Shown here: positions 1 through 6,713 of the stretch, piece after piece
Position numbering within the stretch: position 1 is the stretch's first letter
How the letters are laid out: every line of letters starts with the position of its first letter
Assembly: GCA_017431185.1 (NCBI GenBank)
Contig: JAFRLP010000028.1
Coordinates: 1 to 8,239 of the forward strand
DNA: 8,239 nt
DNA from: Victivallales bacterium
Lineage (GTDB): Bacteria > Verrucomicrobiota > Lentisphaeria > Oligosphaerales > Oligosphaeraceae
Reading direction: 5' to 3'
The notes under the pieces: generated by a model
What the model was told of the DNA's origin: nothing
Seen by the model: only the letters and a program-made list of their open reading frames with translations
Databases searched by the model: none
Translations under genes and position numbers: made by a program

Positions 1-14
1 CGGCCTTGCAAACG

Positions 15-46
15 AAAAAGCCAGAAAAACCGAAGTTTTTCTGGCT
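15..46 (-). terminator. Rho-independent terminator hairpin (minus-strand reading)
   Basis: A perfect 12-bp stem (19-30 with 35-46, AGCCAGAAAAAC / GTTTTTCTGGCT) encloses a 4-nt loop. Read on the minus strand the loop is TTCG closed by C-G, the very stable cUUCGg tetraloop, and the stem runs straight into a short T-run (rc of 15-18). That is the form of an intrinsic terminator for leftward transcription. On the plus strand the nearest T-run (56-62) is nine bases beyond the stem, so rightward termination of an upstream gene is possible but weaker. No convincing minus-strand gene lies just to its right. It may end a gene beyond the left edge or insulate the restriction locus. Confidence 0.6.
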
Positions 47-147
47 GGATGAGGATTTTTTTGACGGAATCAGGTGCTTTTAGTGACAAAAATCACAGGA
101 AGTTCACAATAATTCTTCTTCATTCTTAAGGATTTGGCAAGAGGCTA

Positions 148-176
148 TTTCCATTTCTACGGTTTTGCTGTATAGT
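148..176 (+). promoter_or_regulatory. Possible sigma70-like promoter of the Type ISP gene
   Basis: TTTCCA (148-153) and TATAGT (171-176) are separated by 17 bp. They match 4 of 6 and 5 of 6 positions of the sigma70 consensus hexamers. The position, about 55 bp before the chosen start codon, is sensible. The stretch is AT-rich and chance matches are common, so this is only a candidate. Nothing else is seen between the hairpin at 15-46 and the gene. Confidence 0.3.
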
Positions 177-231
177 AATTCTCAAACGAAAGACGTTAGC
201 CATGAATCGGACAAGTTTGAGGTTGAGTTCC

Positions 232-3200
232 ATGACATTCCTCGATATTCTCGACAAATACCGAACCCAGTCATTTTCCGAACAGAACAAGGGGACGCGA
301 TTCGAACGTCTGATGAAAGCCTGGCTTCTGACTGCGCCGCAGTATCGGAATGTCATACAGGAGGTCTGGATGTGGTCGGATTTCCCGTTCAGAAAGGACT
401 TCGGCTCTGGCAACGATGTCGGCATTGACTTGGTTGCCCGCACAGTCGATGGCGACTACTGGGCTGTCCAGTGCAAGTGCTACGGGGATACGCAGATTAC
501 AAAGGCAGCAGTGGACACTTTCCTTTCGACCTCCGAAAAGCGGTTCAGGGATGCGGAACTGCAACAGGTCGGATTCACGCATCGCCTGTGGATTTCGACC
601 TCGGAACACTGGTCAGGCGAGGCGGTCAATGCCTTGCAGAACCTCGCCATTCCAGTCAGCAAAGTCAGCCTGTACGATTTGGAGACCTCGCCCGTCGATT
701 GGAGGAAACTGGAGGAGGATGTTCACGGTGGCGTCGCCGTCCTGAAAGAGCGGTCGCTTCGGGAGCATCAGCAGAAGGCCGTCAACCTGTTCCACGAGCA
801 TTTCCTTTCCCATGACCGTGGCCGTCTCATCATGGCGTGCGGAACCGGCAAGACCTTCACTGCGCTTCGCATCGCGGAGAATGAGACAAACGGCCAGGGG
901 CTCGTACTGTTTCTGGTTCCCTCCATTGCGCTTTTGAACCAGACGCTCATCGAGTGGTCAACCTTTGCGGAGAAGCCGATACGGCCAGTCTGCATCTGCT
1001 CGGATGTGGAGGCGTCGCAGAAGAAGACGCAGAACGATGACGCGTCTTTCCGCATTGAGGACCTTGCTCTTCCCGCCACGACCAATGTGAAGGAAATCAT
1101 GCGTCAGTTCCACCAGCGCAGGCATCAGGAGTATTCCGGGATGCTGGTTGTGTTCTCAACCTACCAGTCCATCGACCGAATCGCAGAGGCGCAGAAGGCA
1201 TTGAACCAGATTGAGCCTGACGCCTGCGTCTTCGACCTCATCATCTGCGACGAGGCCCATCGCACGACTGGCGTCGCTTTGAAGTCGCAGGATGTGGTCA
1301 GGGGCGGCTATGACGAAACATCCTTCACCAAAGTTCACGACAACGATTTTCTGAAGGCTCGGAAACGCATGTACATGACCGCCACTCCGCGTCTGTACCG
1401 AGACGACGTGAAGGAGAGGGCAAAGGAGGCCGAGGCATATCTCTGCTCCATGGACGACCCTGCCATCTACGGCGAGGAGGTATATCGCATCGGATTCGGG
1501 GAGGCGGTCGAGAAGGATTTGCTCTCCGATTACAAGGTGCTGGTTTTGACCACGCCGGAAAGCGAGATTCCAGCCGAATTCCAGAAGGCCATTGCGGACT
1601 CCAACGGCGAGATTCAGGCGGACGACATCGCCAAGCTCATCGGCTGCATAAACGCACTCTCCAAACGGATGGTTCTGGACGAGGAACTGGTCAAGGCTTC
1701 CGACCCGTCTTTGATGCACACGGCTGTCGCCTTCTGCCAGAAAATCAGCGTTTCCAAGCACATCAGAGATGTCTTCAATCAGCAGAAGGACACCTACTAC
1801 CAGACATTGGACGAGGAGACACGCGCAAAACTGGTGGCCGTCGAGGCAGACCATATCGACGGAACGATGGGGGCGGCCCAGCGTCAGGAGAAACTGAACT
1901 GGCTGAAAACCGTGCCGACGGGAGGCCATGCCTGCCGCATCCTCACCAACGTACGCTGCCTCTCCGAGGGCGTGGACGTGCCGTCCCTAGATGCGGTGAT
2001 GTTCCTCTCCAAACGCAATTCCCAGGTGGATGTCGTGCAGTCTGTCGGTCGCGTCATGCGAAAGGCCCCTGGCAAGAAATACGGCTACATCATCATCCCC
2101 GTCATCATTCCGGAGAACATGAGCGCGGAGGATGCACTGGACAAGAGCGACAGCTACGCCGTGGTCTGGACAGTCCTGAACGCCCTTCGTGCACACGACG
2201 ATCGTTTCAATGCCGAGATCAACAAGATTGAACTGAACCGCCGCCCGCAGGCATCCTCCGTCATCAAGCACACCCATGCCATCGGTGGCGGAAACGGCGA
2301 TTCTCAGGAGTCCCACATCATCGTCGATTATCCGCCCCTCCAGCAGAAACTGGTGCAGACGGAACTGAACCTCAAGTACGAGAATCTCCAGAACGTCATC
2401 TTTGCGAGGATGGTCAAGAAAGTCGGAACGCGCCGCTATTGGGAACTCTGGGCAAAGGACGTGGCCAACATCGCCGAACAGCACATCGCGAGAATCCATC
2501 GCCTGCTTGACGAAAACGAAAGCCATAGGAAGGCGTTTGACAGTTTCCTGACTGGGCTGCGGAAAGACCTGAACCCGTCGGTCACCAAGGACGAGGCTGT
2601 GGAGATGCTGGCGCAGCACATCATCACCCAGCCTGTCTTCGATGCGCTCTTCGGCAACTACTCCTTTACCAGGAACAACCCAATTTCACAGGCCATGCAG
2701 GGCATCATCGACCTTCTGCACGAGGAAATCCCTTCCTCCGAGGCAGAGGTGATGGCGCGATTCTACAAATCCATTGCGGAACGCGTGGCTGGCATCAACA
2801 ACGCAGAAGGTCGCCAGAAGGTCATTGTCGAACTCTACGACAAGTTCTTTAGTTCCGCCTTCCCCAAGACCGTCCAGAAACTGGGCATCGTCTATACGCC
2901 TGTCGAGGTGGTGGATTTTATCATCCACTCTGTCGAGGACGTGCTCAAGAAGGAATTCAACCGCCATCTGACCGATGAGAATGTCCACATCCTCGACCCG
3001 TTCACAGGCACAGGCACCTTCCTGACGCGGCTGCTTTTGAGCGGTCTCATCAAGCCAAAGGACTTGGAGCGCAAATACCTCAACGAACTTCACGCCAACG
3101 AAATTGTTTTGCTGGCCTACTACATCGCATCCATTAACATAGAGAATGTCTATCACGATTTGGCGAAGAACAGCGAATATCAGGCATTCAGGGGAATCTG

Positions 3201-5139
3201 CTTGACCGATACCTTCCAGATGGCCGAGGACGAGAACGATGCCTCCAATACCCTCTACTCCGAGATGTTCACGCAGAACTCTAAACGCGTCCGTGCTCAG
3301 AAGAAGCAGCCAATCCAAATCATCATTGGCAACCCGCCGTATTCCGTCGGCCAAAAGTCGGCCAACGACAACGCACAGAACCAGTCCTACCCCAAGCTGG
3401 AAAGACGTATTGCCGACACATACGCAAAATACAGCACTTCAACCAATAAGAACTCGCTCTATGATTCCTACATCAAGGCGTTCCGTTGGGCATCAGACCG
3501 ACTGGCTGATAATAACAATAGCGGCATCATCGCCTTTGTTTCCAACGGAGCATGGATTGACGGCAATGCGACATCTGGTTTCAGAAAGTGTCTCGCTGAT
3601 GAGTTCTCTTCAATTTATGTCTTCAATTTGAGGGGAAACTGCCGCACATCCGGTGAAATGCGTCGAAAAGAAGGAGACAATGTCTTTGGCCTTGGTAGCC
3701 GCACACCAATAGCAATAACCCTGCTGGTGAAACGTCCAGACAAGTCAGGTCAGGCTTCAATCTACTATCACGACATAGGCGACTACATTCCCCAAAATGA
3801 CAAGTTGAAACTCATCAAGGAACTTGGAAGCATTTGCAATCCGTCAATGGAGCTATCCTCAATTGCTCCCAACAATGATAATGATTGGGTGAATCAAAGA
3901 GACGGAGTTTTTGAGACGTTTATTCCTATTGGCGACAAGGAAAGCAAAAGCGAAAAGACAGTTTTTTTACCTTGGTATTCCTGTGGTGTCAAAACAAATC
4001 GCGATCCATGGGTTTATAATTTCTCCAAAGCCAAAGTTGATACCAATATTTCCTCAATGATAGCCATTTATAACGAGAACGTAACCAAAATTAAACAAAT
4101 CGCCAATGATGACTTGAACGAAGCAATTATTGAACAAAACATCACCTTGGATTCTACAAAAATCAGTTGGAACAGAGGATTAAGAAATGATTTAGCCAAG
4201 TTGCGTCATCACGATTATCATCCTGAATATATCAGAATAGCAATGTATCGCCCCTTTGTCAAACAACATTACTATTTTGACCGTAATTTCAACGACATGA
4301 TGTACCAGATTCCCAAACTATTTCCCACTCCCCAAAGCACCAACTTAACCATTTGCGTTTCAGGAATAGGAGCAAAGACATTTTCAACATTTATCACGAA
4401 CACAATTCCAGATTTACATATCTTGGAATCTGGAAGCCAATGCTTTCCTCTATACTACTATGAAAAACAAGAAGAAATGCAGCTTGGCCTGTTTGATAAG
4501 CCTGAAGAAGGTTTCATCAAGCGAGATGGCATAACAGACTTTGCACTCTTGAGAGCGCGTGAAATGTATGGACCAAAGATCATCAAGGAAGATCTCTTTT
4601 ACTATGTGTACGGATTGCTGCATTCGCCTGACTATCGACATCGATTTGCGTCGGATTTAACCAAGATGCTTCCTCGAATCCCATTTGTGGAAGAAATACC
4701 GACATTCCAGAAGGTAATGAGAATTGGTCGAAAATTGGCAGAACTTCATCTGAACTATGAGACAGCACCATTCTGGCCGGATTTGTTGTTGAAGGGGGAC
4801 ACAAATAATCATCGAGTTGTAAAGATGCGGTTCGGGAAAGACGGCAAGCAGAATGACAAACGGGTTATATGGCTCAATGATTCCCTTCGTGTGGAGAACA
4901 TACCGCTACAGGCATACGAGTATGTTGTCAATGGGAAAAGCGCATTAGAGTGGTTGATGGAACGCTATGCTGTGACCACTGACAAAGCCAGCGGCATTGT
5001 GAATGATGCCAATGCCTGGGGATTGGAACACAGCAATCCGCGTTACATCCTTGATCTTCTGTGCAGCATTGTGACCGTCAGCATGGAGACGCTGAAACTG
5101 ATTTTTGAACTTCCCAAACTGGACTTCGACAAGGCTTGA
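232..5139 (+). CDS. Type ISP restriction-modification enzyme (LlaGI/LlaBIII-like)
   Basis: A 1635-residue enzyme that would methylate adenine in an asymmetric site, translocate DNA using ATP, and cut unmethylated invading DNA. Residues counted from 232: an Mrr-like PD-(D/E)xK nuclease at about 1-160 (D66 in GIDLV, then Q80-C-K82); an SF2 helicase with a Q-tip LREHQ (176-180), Walker A GTGKT (204-208, K207), DEAH (340-343), TATPR (383-387) and QSVGRVMR (603-610); a coupler at about 640-850; an N6-adenine methyltransferase with motif I LDPFTGTGTF (921-930) and motif IV NPPY (1034-1037); then the target recognition and C-terminal Type ISP domain. Every key motif is intact, so it looks active. 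The start at 232 is preferred because GAGG at 219-222 sits 9 nt upstream and homologues begin near MTFLDILDKY; an in-frame ATG at 202 would add 10 residues. The distal part from residue 1137 on is duplicated in the inverted cassette downstream. Base composition drops to AT-rich within that part. The function is confidently assigned; the recognition sequence cannot be read. Confidence 0.95.
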   Translation: MTFLDILDKYRTQSFSEQNKGTRFERLMKAWLLTAPQYRNVIQEVWMWSDFPFRKDFGSGNDVGIDLVARTVDGDYWAVQCKCYGDTQITKAAVDTFLSTSEKRFRDAELQQVGFTHRLWISTSEHWSGEAVNALQNLAIPVSKVSLYDLETSPVDWRKLEEDVHGGVAVLKERSLREHQQKAVNLFHEHFLSHDRGRLIMACGTGKTFTALRIAENETNGQGLVLFLVPSIALLNQTLIEWSTFAEKPIRPVCICSDVEASQKKTQNDDASFRIEDLALPATTNVKEIMRQFHQRRHQEYSGMLVVFSTYQSIDRIAEAQKALNQIEPDACVFDLIICDEAHRTTGVALKSQDVVRGGYDETSFTKVHDNDFLKARKRMYMTATPRLYRDDVKERAKEAEAYLCSMDDPAIYGEEVYRIGFGEAVEKDLLSDYKVLVLTTPESEIPAEFQKAIADSNGEIQADDIAKLIGCINALSKRMVLDEELVKASDPSLMHTAVAFCQKISVSKHIRDVFNQQKDTYYQTLDEETRAKLVAVEADHIDGTMGAAQRQEKLNWLKTVPTGGHACRILTNVRCLSEGVDVPSLDAVMFLSKRNSQVDVVQSVGRVMRKAPGKKYGYIIIPVIIPENMSAEDALDKSDSYAVVWTVLNALRAHDDRFNAEINKIELNRRPQASSVIKHTHAIGGGNGDSQESHIIVDYPPLQQKLVQTELNLKYENLQNVIFARMVKKVGTRRYWELWAKDVANIAEQHIARIHRLLDENESHRKAFDSFLTGLRKDLNPSVTKDEAVEMLAQHIITQPVFDALFGNYSFTRNNPISQAMQGIIDLLHEEIPSSEAEVMARFYKSIAERVAGINNAEGRQKVIVELYDKFFSSAFPKTVQKLGIVYTPVEVVDFIIHSVEDVLKKEFNRHLTDENVHILDPFTGTGTFLTRLLLSGLIKPKDLERKYLNELHANEIVLLAYYIASINIENVYHDLAKNSEYQAFRGICLTDTFQMAEDENDASNTLYSEMFTQNSKRVRAQKKQPIQIIIGNPPYSVGQKSANDNAQNQSYPKLERRIADTYAKYSTSTNKNSLYDSYIKAFRWASDRLADNNNSGIIAFVSNGAWIDGNATSGFRKCLADEFSSIYVFNLRGNCRTSGEMRRKEGDNVFGLGSRTPIAITLLVKRPDKSGQASIYYHDIGDYIPQNDKLKLIKELGSICNPSMELSSIAPNNDNDWVNQRDGVFETFIPIGDKESKSEKTVFLPWYSCGVKTNRDPWVYNFSKAKVDTNISSMIAIYNENVTKIKQIANDDLNEAIIEQNITLDSTKISWNRGLRNDLAKLRHHDYHPEYIRIAMYRPFVKQHYYFDRNFNDMMYQIPKLFPTPQSTNLTICVSGIGAKTFSTFITNTIPDLHILESGSQCFPLYYYEKQEEMQLGLFDKPEEGFIKRDGITDFALLRAREMYGPKIIKEDLFYYVYGLLHSPDYRHRFASDLTKMLPRIPFVEEIPTFQKVMRIGRKLAELHLNYETAPFWPDLLLKGDTNNHRVVKMRFGKDGKQNDKRVIWLNDSLRVENIPLQAYEYVVNGKSALEWLMERYAVTTDKASGIVNDANAWGLEHSNPRYILDLLCSIVTVSMETLKLIFELPKLDFDKA
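3607..3629 (+). repeat. Direct repeat at the left recombination site
   Basis: TCTTCAATTT occurs at 3607-3616 and again at 3620-3629, separated by ATG, a 13-bp period. The second copy lies inside IR1. The first lies on the fixed, N-terminal side and is absent at the right-hand site, where only one copy exists. It encodes SSIYVFNL, so coding constraint is an alternative explanation. As an extra recombinase contact it would mark the expression end of the switch, but that is speculation. Confidence 0.4.
3618..3638 (+). repeat. IR1 left copy, proposed inversion site
   Basis: This 21-bp sequence (TGTCTTCAATTTGAGG, then GGAAA) recurs perfectly in inverted orientation at 6608-6628. It encodes VFNLRGN (residues 1130-1136 of the enzyme) at the end of the methyltransferase core. 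The flanking bases differ from those at the right copy on both sides. To the left there is no homology at all; to the right there is only protein-level homology. This is what a site-specific crossover point between fixed and exchangeable coding segments should look like. TCAATTTGA inside it is a short dyad. Confidence 0.8.
4048..4073 (+). repeat. IR2 left copy inside the recognition domain
   Basis: A 26-bp stretch coding for ISSMIAIYN (residues 1273-1281) is identical to the inverted stretch at 6173-6198. Third codon positions also match (TCC TCA ... ATA GCC ATT), whereas nearby conserved protein segments of the two copies use different codons. This suggests recent exchange or a second recombination site rather than protein constraint alone. 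Confidence 0.6.
4321..4343 (+). repeat. IR3 left copy inside the recognition domain
   Basis: A 23-bp stretch coding for FPTPQSTN (residues 1364-1371) is identical to the inverted stretch at 5930-5952. With IR2 it encloses the least similar part of the two specificity domains (4074-4320 against 5953-6172). It may be a site of homologous exchange. Its sequence is unrelated to IR1, so the same site-specific recombinase would not obviously act on it. Confidence 0.55.
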
Positions 5140-5145
5140 TTCAGT

Positions 5146-6618
5146 TCAAAACTCCCAATGCGGCAGCTGAGACACCAAATCCACCGTATCGACACTGACC
5201 TGGATAATGCGAAGAAGCAATTCAAGGATATAGCGAGGATTCTCTGACCATTGGTTCGGGTCATTGACAATCCCGCTTGCTTTGTCAGTTGAAATGGCAT
5301 AGCGTTCCATAATCCATTCGATTGCCGACTTGCCGTTGAGTACATAGTCGTATGCCTTCAATGGCACATTCTCTATCTGAATGAAATCGTTGAAGATAAT
5401 GGTGCGCTTATCGTCCTTGGATACAAAGCGCATCTTCTCCACGCGATAATGTCTGGTGCTCTCGCCTTGAACAAGCACATTCTCGGTCATTGGATATGTT
5501 TCGTAGTTCAAATGGATGTCGGCCAATTTTCTGCCTATATTTTGGAAAATCTTAAAGGTCGCATAATTCTCTGGCAAGGGAATGTGCGGCAACGACTTTT
5601 TTAGGTCGGCAGAAAAACGCTGGCGATAGTCAGGGCTATGCAGAAGGCCATAGACATAGAAAAAGATGTCCTCCTTTGTAACCTTTGGGTTCAACTCCCG
5701 GCCACGCTTCAAGATGAAGTCGCTGATACCATCGTGACGGATGTAGCCGTCAACACTTGCTCCGCCATCTCCAAAGTCAAACTCTCCCTGCTGTTGTGTC
5801 TCCTGCTTTTCGTAATAGTACAGGGGAAAACACTGGCTCTTTCCAATCAGTTCCAAATCGGGAATGATATTCGTGATGATACAAGAGAACTCTTTGGTTA
5901 CACCGACTCCTGCACAACAAATCACCAAATTGGTGCTTTGGGGAGTGGGAAAAATTCTTGGCATTTGATATGTCCTTTCAAGTACAGACTTGTCATAGTA
6001 AAACACCTGTTTGCAAAAAGGTCGATACATGGCTTCAGTGAGTTGGTTCTGATGATATTCAATTGGAATCATCTTCTTGGCTCGTTCTTCCAATGTTCCA
6101 GACCAACTAATTTTTGAAGACAAGTACATTATGCTTTTATCTGATGTGTTTTTGAATCGCTCAACATGCTCATTATAAATGGCTATCATTGAGGAAATGT
6201 TTCTGTCAAGGGCCTGTCTGCCAAAATTATAAACCCACGCATCTCTAGCACTTGCACAACCTCTTGAATAATAAGGGACGAATACAGTATTTGTAAATTT
6301 ATTATCTTTGTCTCCTATTGTAATAAATGTTTCGAAAAGTCCATCACTTTGATTGAGCCAGTCATTATCCTGATTGGGAGCAATTGAGGAGAGATTCATA
6401 CATGGATTGCAGATAGAGCCAAATTCCTTGATAATCTTGAGTTTTTCCTCTCGTGAAAGATAGTCGCCTATGTCGTGGTAGAAGATGTTTACCGTCCCTT
6501 TCGCATTGGGCTTTTTGACAAGAATTGTGATGGCGATGGGGGTTCTGCTGCCAGAACCAAATATCTTTCCCCCCTCCTTGCGAGACAATTCACCCGATGT
6601 TCTCTGATTTCCCCTCAA
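5146..6618 (-). CDS. Silent alternative specificity cassette of the Type ISP enzyme (no proper start)
   Basis: An open frame of 490 codons, read leftward, is homologous along its whole length to residues 1133-1635 of the upstream enzyme. Examples are RGNxRTSGE near its start, ISSMIAIYNE (141-150), FPTPQSTN (223-230), and the Type ISP C-terminal stretch ending LPHWEF. It lacks the nuclease, helicase and the methyltransferase motifs I and IV. There is no ATG start: the first codon given is a TTG inside IR1, with no ribosome binding site, and the frame is open only back to 6639 before a stop. It is therefore most likely an unexpressed partner that becomes the enzyme's C-terminus after inversion at IR1. 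It is intact, with no stops or frameshifts, which argues that it is maintained by use and is not a decaying duplicate. The most divergent part from the expressed copy is residues 150-222, the probable DNA-contacting region, which would give a different target sequence. Its stop is 6 bp from the stop of the opposing gene. Confidence 0.85.
   Translation of the reverse strand: MRGNQRTSGELSRKEGGKIFGSGSRTPIAITILVKKPNAKGTVNIFYHDIGDYLSREEKLKIIKEFGSICNPCMNLSSIAPNQDNDWLNQSDGLFETFITIGDKDNKFTNTVFVPYYSRGCASARDAWVYNFGRQALDRNISSMIAIYNEHVERFKNTSDKSIMYLSSKISWSGTLEERAKKMIPIEYHQNQLTEAMYRPFCKQVFYYDKSVLERTYQMPRIFPTPQSTNLVICCAGVGVTKEFSCIITNIIPDLELIGKSQCFPLYYYEKQETQQQGEFDFGDGGASVDGYIRHDGISDFILKRGRELNPKVTKEDIFFYVYGLLHSPDYRQRFSADLKKSLPHIPLPENYATFKIFQNIGRKLADIHLNYETYPMTENVLVQGESTRHYRVEKMRFVSKDDKRTIIFNDFIQIENVPLKAYDYVLNGKSAIEWIMERYAISTDKASGIVNDPNQWSENPRYILELLLRIIQVSVDTVDLVSQLPHWEF
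5930..5952 (-). repeat. IR3 right copy
   Basis: Perfect 23-bp inverted match to 4321-4343, coding for FPTPQSTN in the silent cassette. The next bases on both sides differ between the copies. Confidence 0.55.
6173..6198 (-). repeat. IR2 right copy
   Basis: Perfect 26-bp inverted match to 4048-4073, coding for ISSMIAIYN at residues 141-149 of the silent cassette. It is longer than IR1 but lies inside homologous coding sequence, so homologous recombination or gene conversion is the simpler reading. Confidence 0.6.
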
Positions 6619-6628
6619 ATTGAAGACA
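6608..6628 (-). repeat. IR1 right copy, proposed inversion site
   Basis: Perfect 21-bp inverted match to 3618-3638. It sits at the very 5' end of the silent cassette, and all similarity between the two gene copies stops at its outer edge. It overlaps by 3 bp a small dyad, ACACC-GAT-GGTGT (6626-6638), which could be a protein-binding site or part of the recombination site. Confidence 0.8.
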
Positions 6629-6646
6629 CCGATGGTGTTTTATGTT
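6620..6646 (+). promoter_or_regulatory. Weak candidate promoter of the recombinase, overlapping IR1
   Basis: TTGAAG (6620-6625) and TATGTT (6641-6646) are 15 bp apart, each matching 4 of 6 consensus positions, with the dyad ACACC-GAT-GGTGT (6626-6638) in the spacer. If real, recombinase bound at IR1 would cover its own promoter and limit its own expression. The short spacer makes this uncertain. Confidence 0.2.
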
Positions 6647-6700
6647 AAGGAATCCCGCAGACTGTCTTGTGGTTTGGGGATTACCTCAAAACTTCAGTTT

Positions 6701-6706
6701 AAGGAG
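6701..6706 (+). promoter_or_regulatory. Ribosome binding site of the recombinase
   Basis: AAGGAG is a strong Shine-Dalgarno sequence 7 nt before the ATG at 6714. It decides this start over the ATG at 6642. Confidence 0.8.
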
Positions 6707-6713
6707 TAACAGC

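Larger units (their letters stand above)
3618..6628. other. Proposed invertible segment carrying two alternative specificity domains
   Basis: The segment is bounded by the IR1 copies. It contains the expressed C-terminal part of the Type ISP gene (to 5139) and the opposed silent cassette (5146-6618). Inversion would move 2969 bp between the repeats. The frame is kept at both junctions, because each copy reads T-GTC-TTC-AAT-TTG-AGG-GGA-AA in the same phase. The product would change from 1635 residues to 1622 (1136 fixed residues plus 486 from the cassette). The recombinase gene lies just outside, so its orientation would not change. The layout is analogous to invertible hsdS loci of Type I systems with tyrosine recombinases. 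Inversion itself is inferred, since only one orientation is visible. Confidence 0.8.

Noticed and set aside
126..443. Minus-strand open frame before and over the start of the restriction gene
   Set aside because: It overlaps the conserved nuclease domain in antisense, and its residues look like random translation; it does not explain the leftward terminator.
1156..3354. Long open frames on the minus strand (1156-1929, 1987-2619, 2686-3354)
   Set aside because: They lie wholly antisense to conserved helicase and methyltransferase motifs in GC-rich sequence, lack ribosome binding sites and resemble no protein family.
5103..5151. 9-bp inverted repeat TTTTGAACT / AGTTCAAAA around the stop of the large gene
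   Set aside because: The loop is 31 nt and no T-run follows on either strand, so it is not a credible terminator; it may be chance in AT-rich sequence.
5638..6117. 159-codon plus-strand open frame across the silent cassette
   Set aside because: It is the antisense shadow of the specificity cassette, whose homology to the expressed copy shows the minus strand is the coding one.
5146..6618. The cassette as a decayed pseudogene from simple duplication
   Set aside because: It has no internal stops or frameshifts, retains all conserved C-terminal motifs, begins exactly at a perfect inverted repeat in frame, and sits beside a recombinase, all of which favour a maintained alternative domain.
6642..6713. 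Upstream start for the recombinase at 6642
   Set aside because: It has no ribosome binding site and adds 24 residues unlike the family's N-terminus, while the ATG at 6714 has AAGGAG at good spacing.
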